Shown here one piece after another: positions 14,826-23,234 of a stretch of 40,812 nucleotides of DNA (positions are counted from its first letter, which is position 1; each line of letters starts with the position of its first letter). The position numbers and the translations under genes are program-made. The stretch spans positions 1 through 40,812 of the IMG/VR virus record IMGVR_UViG_3300037452_000123; one strand, written 5' to 3'. The notes beneath the pieces were generated by a model that saw nothing but the letters and a program-made list of their open reading frames with translations, searched no databases and was not told where the DNA came from. The DNA is from a virus.

Positions 14826-16249
14826 CAGTGCGCCTGTACGGACCAGCCTGCTGGAATTGCGCCAGGGGCGGCCGCGCTGGGCGCACCGCTGCCGGCCGGG
14901 AGCGGCGCAGCGATGTCCTGGGCCAGCTGGGTCTGGATCTGCTTCAAGGCGTCGTGCATCGCTTTTATGTCATTGTTGATGCCGGCGATCGCCCCTTTCA
15001 AACGCCCCACCGGCATGTCGCCGTTGAGGATCTGATTGCCAAGCTCACCCGAAGAGACGTGCATCTGCGCGTTGCTCATCGGCATGGTCACCGAGATGAT
15101 GTGCTCGCGGTTCAAGGCCGTCGCTTCGGTGAAGAGTTGCTGCAAAGAGGGGTCGTCCCCGAACTTGCGCTTGAGATCGTTGATCGTCACATTAGCCCAC
15201 TGGCTGCCGGTGGGCGCCGTTTTCTTGGCCAAGGCGATGACGTCAGGCTCAAGTTTTTGCAATGCTAGGGTGGAGCGCTCCACCCCTGCCAGGCGTCGGG
15301 TGGTGTCATTCAGGGCCGTTTTGTCAGCCTTGACTTCGGCCTGCTTCACGTACTGTTCGGCTCCCGTGTTGCCGTTGGCGACAAGCTTATCGGTCAGGGC
15401 TTTGGAGACTGCCCGGATATCGGCCTTGCTGGTGTACGAACTCAAGCCCGCGTAGGCCGCGTGTTCGTCCCTGACCCCGATATCGGCGCGCCGCGCGATG
15501 TCATCAGAGGTGAGCGTCACAACGTTGCTCTGCGCAGTCCGGGTGGTTTTGGAACGCTCGTTTTGCGCTTCCACCGTGTGGTCATTGATGACGTGGCGCT
15601 CTTCGGCCTGGTAGAGCGCCTGCTGGTGGGCGTGCAGCTGCTCCCACATTTTGTCGATCGAGCGCTGGCTGGCAGCCTCGCGCATATCCTGCCGGTCGTA
15701 CTTGGCCGCGGCGATCTTGTAGCGCTGGATCTGCTCGTTGATCGTGGCGTTGCGGTCCGAAAGGATGTGCTCGAACTCGTCATTGGCCTGTTTTTCCTTG
15801 GCCTGGGCTTCCTTGAATTTGGTCTGGTAGTCGGCGTATTCCTTCTGCGCCTTGGCCTCGTTACCGTCCAGATACCCCTTCAACGCGCCGTTGAGGCTCG
15901 CCGAGGCGCCCATCCAATTGCCCTTGGACGCCACCCCGCCGATGAGCGCCATGCCGATGAGGGCCATCGATAACCCCTGGTAGTCCTTGGCATCAATGAC
16001 CGGCTTAGGCTTGAATTCGGGCATGGCTTGCGGCGCGGGGCGCGTCGGCAAGGGCTGGGCCATCGTGGCGTCCAACTGCTTGTCCAGCGGCGCCATGCCC
16101 GTTTCACGTGAAACACCCGTGGCAGTGGTGGTTGCGTCCTGCGCGGCCTGGCGCGCGGTCACCGCCGCCTCCTCGTTTTGCAGGTTCTTTTGCCAATCGG
16201 GCACCACCGGATCGGCGGGTAGCGTGCTGGGGACCCCCGTCGTAGTCAC
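14825..16249 (-). CDS. Internal virion protein with coiled coil, carries parS-like site
   Basis: This 474-residue protein starts at GTG 16249 after a GGGGGG SD. Residues from about 100 to 220 are strongly helical and charged (EAKAQKEYADYQTKFKEAQ, KEKQANDEFEHILSDR), a long coiled coil. A short hydrophobic region (LSMALIGMALIGGVASKG) precedes it. It is probably one of three internal or ejection proteins. Codons 45 to 51 (GVSRETG) coincide with an almost perfect bacterial parS palindrome at 16100-16115, described separately. It overlaps the next gene by ATGA. Confidence 0.7.
   Translation of the reverse strand: MTTTGVPSTLPADPVVPDWQKNLQNEEAAVTARQAAQDATTTATGVSRETGMAPLDKQLDATMAQPLPTRPAPQAMPEFKPKPVIDAKDYQGLSMALIGMALIGGVASKGNWMGASASLNGALKGYLDGNEAKAQKEYADYQTKFKEAQAKEKQANDEFEHILSDRNATINEQIQRYKIAAAKYDRQDMREAASQRSIDKMWEQLHAHQQALYQAEERHVINDHTVEAQNERSKTTRTAQSNVVTLTSDDIARRADIGVRDEHAAYAGLSSYTSKADIRAVSKALTDKLVANGNTGAEQYVKQAEVKADKTALNDTTRRLAGVERSTLALQKLEPDVIALAKKTAPTGSQWANVTINDLKRKFGDDPSLQQLFTEATALNREHIISVTMPMSNAQMHVSSGELGNQILNGDMPVGRLKGAIAGINNDIKAMHDALKQIQTQLAQDIAAPLPAGSGAPSAAAPGAIPAGWSVQAH
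16100..16115. promoter_or_regulatory. parS-like ParB-binding palindrome
   Basis: The plus strand reads CGTTTCACGTGAAACA. The bacterial chromosomal parS consensus is TGTTTCACGTGAAACA, so 15 of 16 positions match and the 14-bp core GTTTCACGTGAAAC is exact. On the minus strand the single mismatch falls at the last base. It lies inside a coding region for an internal virion protein. The sequence match is direct; that ParB of the host binds it is inference from established knowledge of chromosomal ParB sites. Confidence 0.7.
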
Positions 16250-16251
16250 GC

Positions 16252-16413
16252 CTACCCCCCTACCAAACGCTTTTGACGTTTTTCAGCTTCCTTCGGCTGA
16301 AAGAGCATCATGGGAATCAATTCGGAAACGGACAACCCTAAGCGAGCCGCCTGTATCTTCACCGCCCGAGCGATTTCAGGCGGTAGGAACATCGAAACTT
16401 TTTGTTTTTTCAT
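16252..16413 (-). CDS. Ribbon-helix-helix protein, 53 aa
   Basis: The start ATG 16413 overlaps the preceding stop by ATGA and the stop lies just before the GTG of the internal virion protein. The product begins MKKQKVSMFLPPEIARAVKI and continues AARLGLSVSELIPMML: a short beta strand followed by two helices, the CopG/Arc ribbon-helix-helix pattern, with a basic C-terminal tail. Such proteins are dimeric DNA-binding repressors. A regulator within the virion operon is unusual; it could control late genes or bind packaged DNA. Confidence 0.7.
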   Translation of the reverse strand: MKKQKVSMFLPPEIARAVKIQAARLGLSVSELIPMMLFQPKEAEKRQKRLVGG

Positions 16414-17513
16414 CCACGACTCGAAAGCAAAAGCGCCAATTCAGCGGTCTGCATCGCCTGCTGCTGAGCCTGCTGGGACTGACCCAGCTGCATATTGGCT
16501 ATCGAACCCAAGGTAGCGTTGCTGCCCGTGAGCTCGGAGACCGCATTGCTCACGTTCTGCTGCTGGGCTTGGGCGTACAGCTGCTGGCGCTGGGTTTCCA
16601 GCGTTTGGGTGAGGCTGTCGATCTGCTGCTGCACCACCATGCCCGACTGGCCGCTATTGGCCGCATTTTGCTTCAAGGCTTCGGTTTGCTGCTGCAACTG
16701 CTGGTTGATCGAGGCATCGATCGACGCCTTTTGCCCGGCCCATTCAGGCGTATTGGTTCCCCCAGACTGGATTATGGCCTGGGCCTGGTTGGCCCCTGCA
16801 GTGGAAGTGCCCAGTGCCGTTTTCGCAGCGCCGGGCAGCTGCGGTGTGGACAGGGCGTTCAAGGCCGATAGGCCTAACAGCCCCTCGGTAGGCAGGTTCT
16901 TGGGGTTGGTCGCCCAATCCATCAAGCCGCTGCCCGCGCCGCCGGCTGTGGTCGGCGCCGTGGTGTCGATCGTGGTGGCCGCGCCGCCAAATCCACCCCC
17001 GGCCGGCGCTGTTGAAGCCGTGCCCAGGGAGGGATCGAAGCCGATTCCCGCGCCCGAGGCGGCATTGGGGATGCCGGCAGAAGCGGGCGCTCCAACCCCG
17101 AAAGTCCCCGCTGTGCTGGCGCCTAGCGGCGTAGCCGAACCGGCTCCCGTGGCGGGTAGGAAACTTACGCCATCAGCAGCCAACTGCGACGCGCCAGCGC
17201 CAGTAGCGTCAAGACCCCCCGCTGCGATGGCGCTATTGGCGTTGGCAGAAAGCCCGGCCGCGGCGTCAGCGGGCAAGGCACTACTGCCGCCAGCTATGGC
17301 GCTATCGGCAAAGGCCGAGGTCCCGGCGGCAGCGCTCGCGCTCAAACCCGCATCAGCTACCACACCAGCACCTACCCCCGCGCCGACGCCGCCGGCGGCT
17401 GTGGCGCCTGCCACATCTATAGCGGGTATGGCCGTCAAAGTAGCATCCGCAGCCGCGGCGGAATCAGCCCCTATCGCCAGGTCAGCCGCACCCACGCCAG
17501 CTTCAACTGCCAT
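16410..17513 (-). CDS. Ala/Gly-rich internal virion protein, 367 aa
   Basis: About the first 230 residues are extremely rich in Ala, Gly, Ser and Thr (ATAAGGVGAGVGAGVVADAG is typical), with low complexity. The C-terminal 120 residues are Gln-rich and helical (SINQQLQQQTEALKQNAA, QIDSLTQTLETQRQQLYAQA), a likely coiled coil. Gln-rich helical ends of this kind occur in ejection proteins next to head-tail genes. It lies first in the three-gene block of internal proteins. The start ATG 17513 lies within the end of the acetyltransferase gene. Confidence 0.65.
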   Translation of the reverse strand: MAVEAGVGAADLAIGADSAAAADATLTAIPAIDVAGATAAGGVGAGVGAGVVADAGLSASAAAGTSAFADSAIAGGSSALPADAAAGLSANANSAIAAGGLDATGAGASQLAADGVSFLPATGAGSATPLGASTAGTFGVGAPASAGIPNAASGAGIGFDPSLGTASTAPAGGGFGGAATTIDTTAPTTAGGAGSGLMDWATNPKNLPTEGLLGLSALNALSTPQLPGAAKTALGTSTAGANQAQAIIQSGGTNTPEWAGQKASIDASINQQLQQQTEALKQNAANSGQSGMVVQQQIDSLTQTLETQRQQLYAQAQQQNVSNAVSELTGSNATLGSIANMQLGQSQQAQQQAMQTAELALLLSSRG

Positions 17514-17973
17514 TGTCTTCCCCCAGCCATTTCCACCAAGAGGCTTCGACGTGCTCGTAGCCGCAGTATTGGGCCATCCGGCCCCAATTGTAGGACTCTT
17601 TGATGTGCAAAACCGAGAGCTTTACCTCCCGCCGGCGCAGGTCGTCCGCAGCGAAATTGAGGATCATGCGCCCCACCATCGCCCCTCTCAAGCTCTTGGC
17701 AACATAAATCACATCGTTGCGGGCAATCGCCATCCGGTAGTGCAGATTGCGCGGTTGGATGATCCACGAACCGTAGCCTATGAGCTTGCCATCCTCGCGC
17801 GCGGTGTAAATCACCAGCAGCCCGATCTGCTCCAAGCGCCGGTACCCATCGTGATCGATATCGAGCGCGATCTGGTCCTTCCTCCAAGCCACTTCTTCGT
17901 AGTGAGCCGCCAGCAACGGCAAACCCTCATCGATGCACTGGTCGTATTTTTCGATTTGAACCGTGACCGTCAT
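17503..17973 (-). CDS. GNAT-family acetyltransferase
   Basis: The 156-residue protein has the GNAT order of elements: an N-terminal helix pair, GLLVIYTAREDGKLIGYGSW (strands beta 2 to 4), DVIYVAKSLRGAMVGRMIL (beta 4 and the acetyl-CoA pyrophosphate loop, R-G-A-M-V-G instead of Q/R-x-x-G-x-G/A) and a C-terminal part with ESYNWGRMAQYCGYEHVE. GNAT proteins of this form recur among virion genes of short-tailed phages. They transfer acetyl groups from acetyl-CoA; the substrate here is not known. ATGA overlap with the upstream gene ties it to the virion operon. Confidence 0.85.
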   Translation of the reverse strand: MTVTVQIEKYDQCIDEGLPLLAAHYEEVAWRKDQIALDIDHDGYRRLEQIGLLVIYTAREDGKLIGYGSWIIQPRNLHYRMAIARNDVIYVAKSLRGAMVGRMILNFAADDLRRREVKLSVLHIKESYNWGRMAQYCGYEHVEASWWKWLGEDNGS

Positions 17974-18362
17974 GCGAGCACCGTGTCTTGGGAATCGTGC
18001 AAGCTGATGTGGTCATACATCCACCCGTAAAATTGATCGGGATAGCGAAAATCCACATTGGACAACTCCACCGGCGTGGTCACGCCAATTGCTACCAATT
18101 CGGCCTGATGCAGCCGGTCATGAGCCTGGAGCCAGGCGAAGATACGCGGCGTCATCTGCCCATCTTCGCCTTGCTCCATGGCCAGTGCCCAATCCTCGGC
18201 CGCGCCGGGGTCCACCAGATCGAAGAGCGGTGGCTGAACGTGGAATAGTTTCTGCAAATTAACCGCATAGTGCTGGTGGGCAATGGCGTGGTCTTGAAAG
18301 AACACCATTAACGCTTCGCGGTTGCCAAAAGGCATCAGCGCATCAACATCGAGTTGGCTCAT
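17970..18362 (-). CDS. Hypothetical protein of virion operon, 130 aa
   Basis: I start it at ATG 18362 (MSQLDVDALMPFGNREALM), because upstream codons run into the nozzle-like gene. It is soluble and helical, rich in His and aromatic residues (FFQDHAIAHQHYAVNLQKL, YGWMYDHISLHD). Proteins of this size with a similar pattern often lie next to the phage GNAT gene. No catalytic motif is obvious. Confidence 0.65.
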   Translation of the reverse strand: MSQLDVDALMPFGNREALMVFFQDHAIAHQHYAVNLQKLFHVQPPLFDLVDPGAAEDWALAMEQGEDGQMTPRIFAWLQAHDRLHQAELVAIGVTTPVELSNVDFRYPDQFYGWMYDHISLHDSQDTVLA

Positions 18363-18366
18363 GCGC

Positions 18367-20376
18367 TTACCACGGCGTCGTCGCACGATACTGCTCAGCC
18401 AGGAGGGAGTAAGTGATATCGGTCTGCTGCCCAATCACCGACATGCCGTAAAATTTACCGCCCATTGTCGAAGCCGCTCCCATAAGCAGTGTGTAAGTCG
18501 AAGTTGGCGCCACGGCAGCGTTGATAGCCGGCACCAACTCCGCAATCTTTTCATTGTCCGTAGTCACCGTCAACGCTTTGTTAACGCTCGTCGAGAACAA
18601 CACCCCCACAGCAGCCAGGATCACTTCTTTGTCGAGCATCGGGGAGTCGCCGTCCCACAACTTCGTCCGCACCAGCGAGAGAATTGTCGTGTTATTGGCT
18701 GCGAACAACTCGTAGAGCGCACCCGTAGTTGAAAAAGCGTGCAACGTCTGGGTGCCGTTAGCTGGTATGGACGTGAAAAACGCCACGTCGAACCCTGGAT
18801 ATGTGAAGAACCATTTGCCTTTGAAAAAGCACACCACCAGCGTGCGCGTGGTGTTCGTCCCGTAGAGCGTGGTAAAGCTGTCCACGATTCGAAACGTCCA
18901 ACACATGCACAAATTACCGGCGATGGTGGCCGACGAAGCAACCAAGCCACCAACGAAAACCCCGGGTGCAAAAAGCCCGTCGAGGTCATCGGATATCTTT
19001 TGCGGCGTCGCGCCCGAGAGCGAATAGATGCCGTACTTGTTGGCGAACATCAGGCTGCGGTAGTACGGGAACACCGAATTGGGGTAACTCGTGCCCACGC
19101 TGGTGGTGATGTTCACCCGCGCGAAGCTTGTCACCCCAGCGGTGACCTGCACGTTAGAAAGTGTGTCGATCGAGTCATCGCCAAAGATGTAGAGGAAACC
19201 CCCCATGCTTGCCAGCGCGGTGATCGCGTTGTGCAGGTACGAGTCCGAAATGGTCAGCTGTCCGCCCGCACCGCCGAAATAAGTGTATGAACTCACATCG
19301 GTGTACGTGAGACTCTTGCCCGATCCGACCCACACCCGCCCGGCATAGGCAGCGATGGTGGTACCGGTCAGGTTCCCACTGGTGACGAGCGTTGCCGTGC
19401 TGAACGCAAACGTGTGCCAGGTGCCCCCGGAAAAATACTGCAATCCGCCGGTGGCTCCCGTGGTGTAGCCGTTACCGCTGGCCGTGATGACATAGCTAGC
19501 AATGCTGAAAAAAAGATTGGCCGTCGCGCCGGTACCGTTGCCGCCGGAAAGCGGCGCGGGGAAAGGAGTGCCATTGACAATTTGGCCACCCGCAGCGGTC
19601 AGCTGAATCGAGCCGACACTGGTAAGGGTGATACCCGTGATCGTCCCGCCGCCGCCGATCGTGGCAACCGTGATCTGGGGGAGCGTCGTATACGCCACCG
19701 TACCGGGGGTGTAGCTCAGAACATCGCCCACCGAATAGCCCGTGCCGGCGGCAACGATGGTGGCGCTGGACAGATATAAATTGGCCGTGATCGCGCCGCC
19801 CGAGCCTGCGCCCACCGGCGAGACGAACGTCCGGTATTGGATCTGGCTCGTGATGCTGGGCGCAGTGGCCAAGCTAACGCTGAACAAGCCGTAGGTGAGG
19901 CTCGTAAGAGTGAGCGCCGCGCTGACGTTGAAATCCCAATAGCCTTTGACCGGATCGATTATCAGAATGCCAGGGGTGCCGCTAAAAGAAGCGTAGGCAA
20001 TTGCCACCGGATTAGTGAAGGTAGCCGGCGCCGCAAACTGCGTACTCACGTAAGTGGTATCGGGTATGTAGGTGGCCGAACCATCCGAGAGAAACGTGAA
20101 GATGTAATCGACGCCGCCGATATTGGCCGTGGTCTCGAAGAGCACCGTAGGGACGTAGGTGACCCCCTTGTAAGAGGCTGCATTGGTGACCGCGAGGTTG
20201 CCGGGCGAGATCGGCATCGCGTTCTCCAACCACGCGAATTGATCGTCGCGGATGGACTGCCGGGGGGCGGTTACGTTCACCCCGCCAAAAGCGCGAAATA
20301 CCTGGTCAACCTCAGTTATCTCGCCCTTGTGCCGTGGGTCGGCCTTGGCATTGATCGGGGAGGCGCCCGTTGCCAC
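18367..20376 (-). CDS. Tail nozzle-like virion protein, 669 aa
   Basis: The protein opens with FRAFGGVNVTAPRQSIRDDQFAWLENAMPI in pieces and is all-beta after that. Its C-terminal half has repeats reminiscent of a propeller (RVWVGSGKSLTYTD, GFLYIFGDDSIDTLSNVQVT, YYRSLMFANKYGIYSLSG), as in P22 gp10-like nozzle/stabilisation proteins. Residues of about 185 to 300 instead carry a Gly-rich module (AAGTGYSVGD, GGGGTITGITLTSVG, ASGNGYTTGA) also found in the next two structural genes. It starts at GTG 20376. Placement after the head-tail adaptor supports a nozzle or tail-hub role; the gp10 comparison is inference. Confidence 0.65.
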   Translation of the reverse strand: MATGASPINAKADPRHKGEITEVDQVFRAFGGVNVTAPRQSIRDDQFAWLENAMPISPGNLAVTNAASYKGVTYVPTVLFETTANIGGVDYIFTFLSDGSATYIPDTTYVSTQFAAPATFTNPVAIAYASFSGTPGILIIDPVKGYWDFNVSAALTLTSLTYGLFSVSLATAPSITSQIQYRTFVSPVGAGSGGAITANLYLSSATIVAAGTGYSVGDVLSYTPGTVAYTTLPQITVATIGGGGTITGITLTSVGSIQLTAAGGQIVNGTPFPAPLSGGNGTGATANLFFSIASYVITASGNGYTTGATGGLQYFSGGTWHTFAFSTATLVTSGNLTGTTIAAYAGRVWVGSGKSLTYTDVSSYTYFGGAGGQLTISDSYLHNAITALASMGGFLYIFGDDSIDTLSNVQVTAGVTSFARVNITTSVGTSYPNSVFPYYRSLMFANKYGIYSLSGATPQKISDDLDGLFAPGVFVGGLVASSATIAGNLCMCWTFRIVDSFTTLYGTNTTRTLVVCFFKGKWFFTYPGFDVAFFTSIPANGTQTLHAFSTTGALYELFAANNTTILSLVRTKLWDGDSPMLDKEVILAAVGVLFSTSVNKALTVTTDNEKIAELVPAINAAVAPTSTYTLLMGAASTMGGKFYGMSVIGQQTDITYSLLAEQYRATTPW

Positions 20377-20379
20377 GGA

Positions 20380-21237
20380 TCAACCCGCCGCGGCGGCGTA
20401 GATGTTGGGTATGCGGCCGGTGTAGGCCGCGCAATCCTCGAGCATCTTGTTGCGATACTGGCCCAGGAATGATTCGGCTTCGCCAAAGCTCTGGCTATTG
20501 AACTTGGCCGTGTGGGCAGCGTAGAACTTGATCGAATCCTGCATCACGATCGGTATGGGGTCGTTGGTCACATAGTCGGCCAAGTCCGTGGGTAGGATGA
20601 TCGTGTCCCATTCGACCGGGTAGGACTGGTCGGGGGGTGGGCCGAGGTAAGTTTGCGATTGCCCGTAAGTCGCCCACATCACTGGCTGGCGGGTGTAGCT
20701 GGCCGCTAGCCATTGACGCATCAGCGCAGAGAGGATACGAAACGCACGCCATTCCAAGGAGTAGCGCTGCGACCCCCAGACGATGCTGGTGTTGAGGATA
20801 TCGAAGGTGTTGGCGCTCAAGATTCCGAAGGAGAGGCTAGCGCCCGAACCGGTGGCGTCCGTGATGAGATACGAAGGGACAGAGGTGTAGCCGCTTCCGA
20901 AGTTTGTGAAATTGATTGCGTTGACCGCGCCCCCACTCACCCCCAACGTGGCGGCTACACCACTGCCCCCTCCCCCGCCCGAAAACGCGATCGTCGGCGC
21001 GGTGTAGTTCGCCCCGCCCGCATTGATGACGCCCCCCGTGATTTGGCCGAAGGTGTACGCCTCCTGGGCCTGGGTTACGAACGCCTGCTGCAAGGTGCGC
21101 AGGCACCCCGTATCCTTGACGAGTTTGCGACGCGCCTCGTTTATGTACCGGTCAAGCTGCGGAATCGTCCACTTGGTGTTATTAAGGTCATGCAGGAGGT
21201 CGGCTACCTGCACTTCGTAGGTCGAGAGCAGCGTCAT
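20380..21237 (-). CDS. Head-tail adaptor with inserted beta domain
   Basis: The N terminus (VADLLHDLNNTKWTIPQLDRY, INEARRKLVKDTG) is typical of phage adaptor proteins that bind under the portal (P22 gp4-like), and the C-terminal two thirds (RAFRILSALMRQWLAASY, DSIKFYAAHTAKFNSQSFG) supply the expected helices. Between them, about residues 62 to 135, sits a Gly-rich beta module (INAGGANYTAPTIAFSGGGG, FTNFGSGYTSVPSY). It interrupts the adaptor fold and looks like an inserted decoration. Start ATG 21237. The adaptor call is by recognition of the helical ends and gene order. Confidence 0.75.
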   Translation of the reverse strand: MTLLSTYEVQVADLLHDLNNTKWTIPQLDRYINEARRKLVKDTGCLRTLQQAFVTQAQEAYTFGQITGGVINAGGANYTAPTIAFSGGGGGSGVAATLGVSGGAVNAINFTNFGSGYTSVPSYLITDATGSGASLSFGILSANTFDILNTSIVWGSQRYSLEWRAFRILSALMRQWLAASYTRQPVMWATYGQSQTYLGPPPDQSYPVEWDTIILPTDLADYVTNDPIPIVMQDSIKFYAAHTAKFNSQSFGEAESFLGQYRNKMLEDCAAYTGRIPNIYAAAAG

Positions 21238-21240
21238 GCA

Positions 21241-21582
21241 TCACGCAATCTCGAGCCCGTCATCGGACGCGGTTTCCTCCGCGGCCCCAACCACCTCTTC
21301 GACCATCACCGCGCGGGTGAAGACGAACCGGGACAGGCGCTGTACACCGGTAGGGTCTTCCTCAAAGCGCTTGGTCTCCTTGTTGAGCCGCATGGCCCAG
21401 CCCAGGCGAACCAACGTTTCGGATTTGTCCTTGAGACCGTAGCCGAACATGTGGCGCGCGGCATCGATCGGGATCTGGGTCTTCTCACCAGGCGGGAAAG
21501 AATAATCCTCCCCGTCGAAACGATCTTCGTGATAAAAATCGTTGGTGTTCTTGACGAAAATAATGCTGTCGCTGTGTGGCAT
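21241..21582 (-). CDS. Conserved virion-region protein, 113 aa
   Basis: The product has SIIFVKNTNDFYHEDRFDGE, FPPGEKTQIPIDAARHMFGYG and LVRLGWAMRLNKETKRFEED, a pattern I associate with a conserved small protein between capsid and adaptor genes in podovirus-like phages. It may be a head-completion or connector protein. No enzyme motif is visible and the exact role is unknown. Confidence 0.7.
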   Translation of the reverse strand: MPHSDSIIFVKNTNDFYHEDRFDGEDYSFPPGEKTQIPIDAARHMFGYGLKDKSETLVRLGWAMRLNKETKRFEEDPTGVQRLSRFVFTRAVMVEEVVGAAEETASDDGLEIA

Positions 21583-21607
21583 AGGTCAACTCTGCCTTCC
21601 GGGGTGC

Positions 21608-21949
21608 CTAACGGTTGATCTGGCCAGGCGACGCCGGCTCGAACTCACCGGGCGACGCTGGGTTCGGTTCGTTTGATTCGACAACCAGACTGTCCTCCCC
21701 CGCGACAGGCTCCGGCGCGCGCTCTTCCTGCGTAGCTGCGGTTTCCTTGGCCGTGTCGAGCTCCGTCTTTTTCACCTTCACGGTCACCGACGCGGCTTTG
21801 GGAATTTCCTGGATAACCGTGGCGTGAATGGACGTGCCCTCAAACAGGTGCTTGACCTTGGCCCAGTCACCGGCGAGGAACTCCACAATCACGTGCTCGC
21901 CGGCATCGATTTGCTGCGAGGCGCGATCGAAAACGTCTTTGAGGCTCAT
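21608..21949 (-). CDS. Hypothetical protein, 113 aa
   Basis: A small folded N-terminal part (SLKDVFDRASQQIDAGEHVI, VEFLAGDWAKVKHLFEG) and a strand-rich middle (ASVTVKVKKTELD) are followed by an acidic, Pro-rich, probably disordered tail (ERAPEPVAGEDSLVVESNEP). It is in the head gene block. I recognise no family. Confidence 0.6.
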   Translation of the reverse strand: MSLKDVFDRASQQIDAGEHVIVEFLAGDWAKVKHLFEGTSIHATVIQEIPKAASVTVKVKKTELDTAKETAATQEERAPEPVAGEDSLVVESNEPNPASPGEFEPASPGQINR

Positions 21950-21958
21950 GAGCGCACC

Positions 21959-23224
21959 TTAGATCGATATGAAGAGCAGTGAATCGGATGCGCCGCCCAC
22001 GTTAGCGGTTATCGCCGCCGCCGTGCTGGCCGCAGCACCCGCGGAGAAGGCAGCGTAGAGCGGTATCGCCTGGAAGTTCACCCCGCCAAAAGGGCCTGCC
22101 AGAGTCGGAATGCCCGTCGTGGCCGCCACGTTCAAAGGTGGCGGTACGGGAATTGAAAGGGCTTTGTCCAGAATCGGATTGGTGTTGGCCGCCGAACCGG
22201 CGACGATACCGCCGAACACAATGCCGCCCGCGCCTACGTAGCCCACGCCAGCCGTACCGGTTGTGAAACTCGTGATCGTGAAATTCATGATCGCGGTCGC
22301 CGTCGGAGCCGGATTGCTGGTGCCGCCGTAAGCGAAAGTCGGCACAGCGGTCAAGGCCGTACCGGGGAAAGTCGGCCACATGGCCATAACCGTACCGCTG
22401 CCGACCTGGCCGGCGTTGGCCGCGATCCATCCGAGCAGCGCGCCGCCGCCCGTGGTGTCGCCGTAAGCGTTGACCACCGTGATGCCGGGCAGGCCCAGCA
22501 GACCAGCGCCCTGCTGCGTGACCGTGATCGAGTTGATCGCACCGGCCGATATCGTGCAGATCGCTTCGGGCAGGATGTAGGGCTGCTGACCCTGGTTCGG
22601 GGGCGGCGTGAAGACAAGGAGCGGCGCGGCCAGGTAGTTCGACCCGCCCGACGCCGTGAAGGAAGTGCCCGTACCACCGAAGACCGGATTGTTCTGGTAG
22701 ACCGTACCGGTCAGGCTGATCGTGGTGTTGATGGCGCCGCCCACGATGGCGTTCCACAGGCTCCCGCCCGCGCTGGGTGTGATCGTGAAGATCGCATTGC
22801 CCAGCGTAGTGATGCCATTGACGATATTGATGGCCGCGCGGCTCTGGTTGTAGCCGAAAAAGCCATTCGTGCCGCCCGAACCGGCAGCCGTGACCAGCGC
22901 CCCCACCGGGCAGCCCGTCGAATTGATGATGCGGTAGTTGATGCCATCGCTTGATACCGGCACCAGCTGCATCGGGCCGATGTTCACGTTGCGCCAGTAC
23001 TGCAGCCCCGCGTCATAGACCTGCAGCGTGGTGTATTGGCCCAGCTGCAAAACGTACTGCCCGGAGAGCGTGTTGCCGGCGTTCAATTGCGGCGCCGCCA
23101 CGGCGCCGAACGCCCCGACAAGCCCCTGGCCGGCCGGAACGGCAAACACCGCGCCAGCAGGCATGGCAATAGGGAGCGTTACCGCCAACAGGGCCGAACC
23201 CGCGCCAATTTTGTTCTGTCCCAT
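21959..23224 (-). CDS. Gly-rich beta structural protein (decoration/head fibre candidate)
   Basis: The 421-residue protein is next to the major capsid gene. It is rich in Gly, Ala, Thr and Asn. Early on it has a pattern common in phage capsid-associated proteins (GQYVLQLGQYTTLQVYDAGL, QYWRNVNIGPMQLVPVSSDG). The rest is a string of Gly-rich strands that includes the same module as the adaptor and nozzle proteins (SFTASGGSNYLAAPLLVFTP, AICTISAGAINSITVTQQGA). It is probably a capsid decoration or head fibre protein. Start ATG 23224. Confidence 0.65.
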   Translation of the reverse strand: MGQNKIGAGSALLAVTLPIAMPAGAVFAVPAGQGLVGAFGAVAAPQLNAGNTLSGQYVLQLGQYTTLQVYDAGLQYWRNVNIGPMQLVPVSSDGINYRIINSTGCPVGALVTAAGSGGTNGFFGYNQSRAAINIVNGITTLGNAIFTITPSAGGSLWNAIVGGAINTTISLTGTVYQNNPVFGGTGTSFTASGGSNYLAAPLLVFTPPPNQGQQPYILPEAICTISAGAINSITVTQQGAGLLGLPGITVVNAYGDTTGGGALLGWIAANAGQVGSGTVMAMWPTFPGTALTAVPTFAYGGTSNPAPTATAIMNFTITSFTTGTAGVGYVGAGGIVFGGIVAGSAANTNPILDKALSIPVPPPLNVAATTGIPTLAGPFGGVNFQAIPLYAAFSAGAAASTAAAITANVGGASDSLLFISI

Positions 23225-23234
23225 GTCCGTTTCC

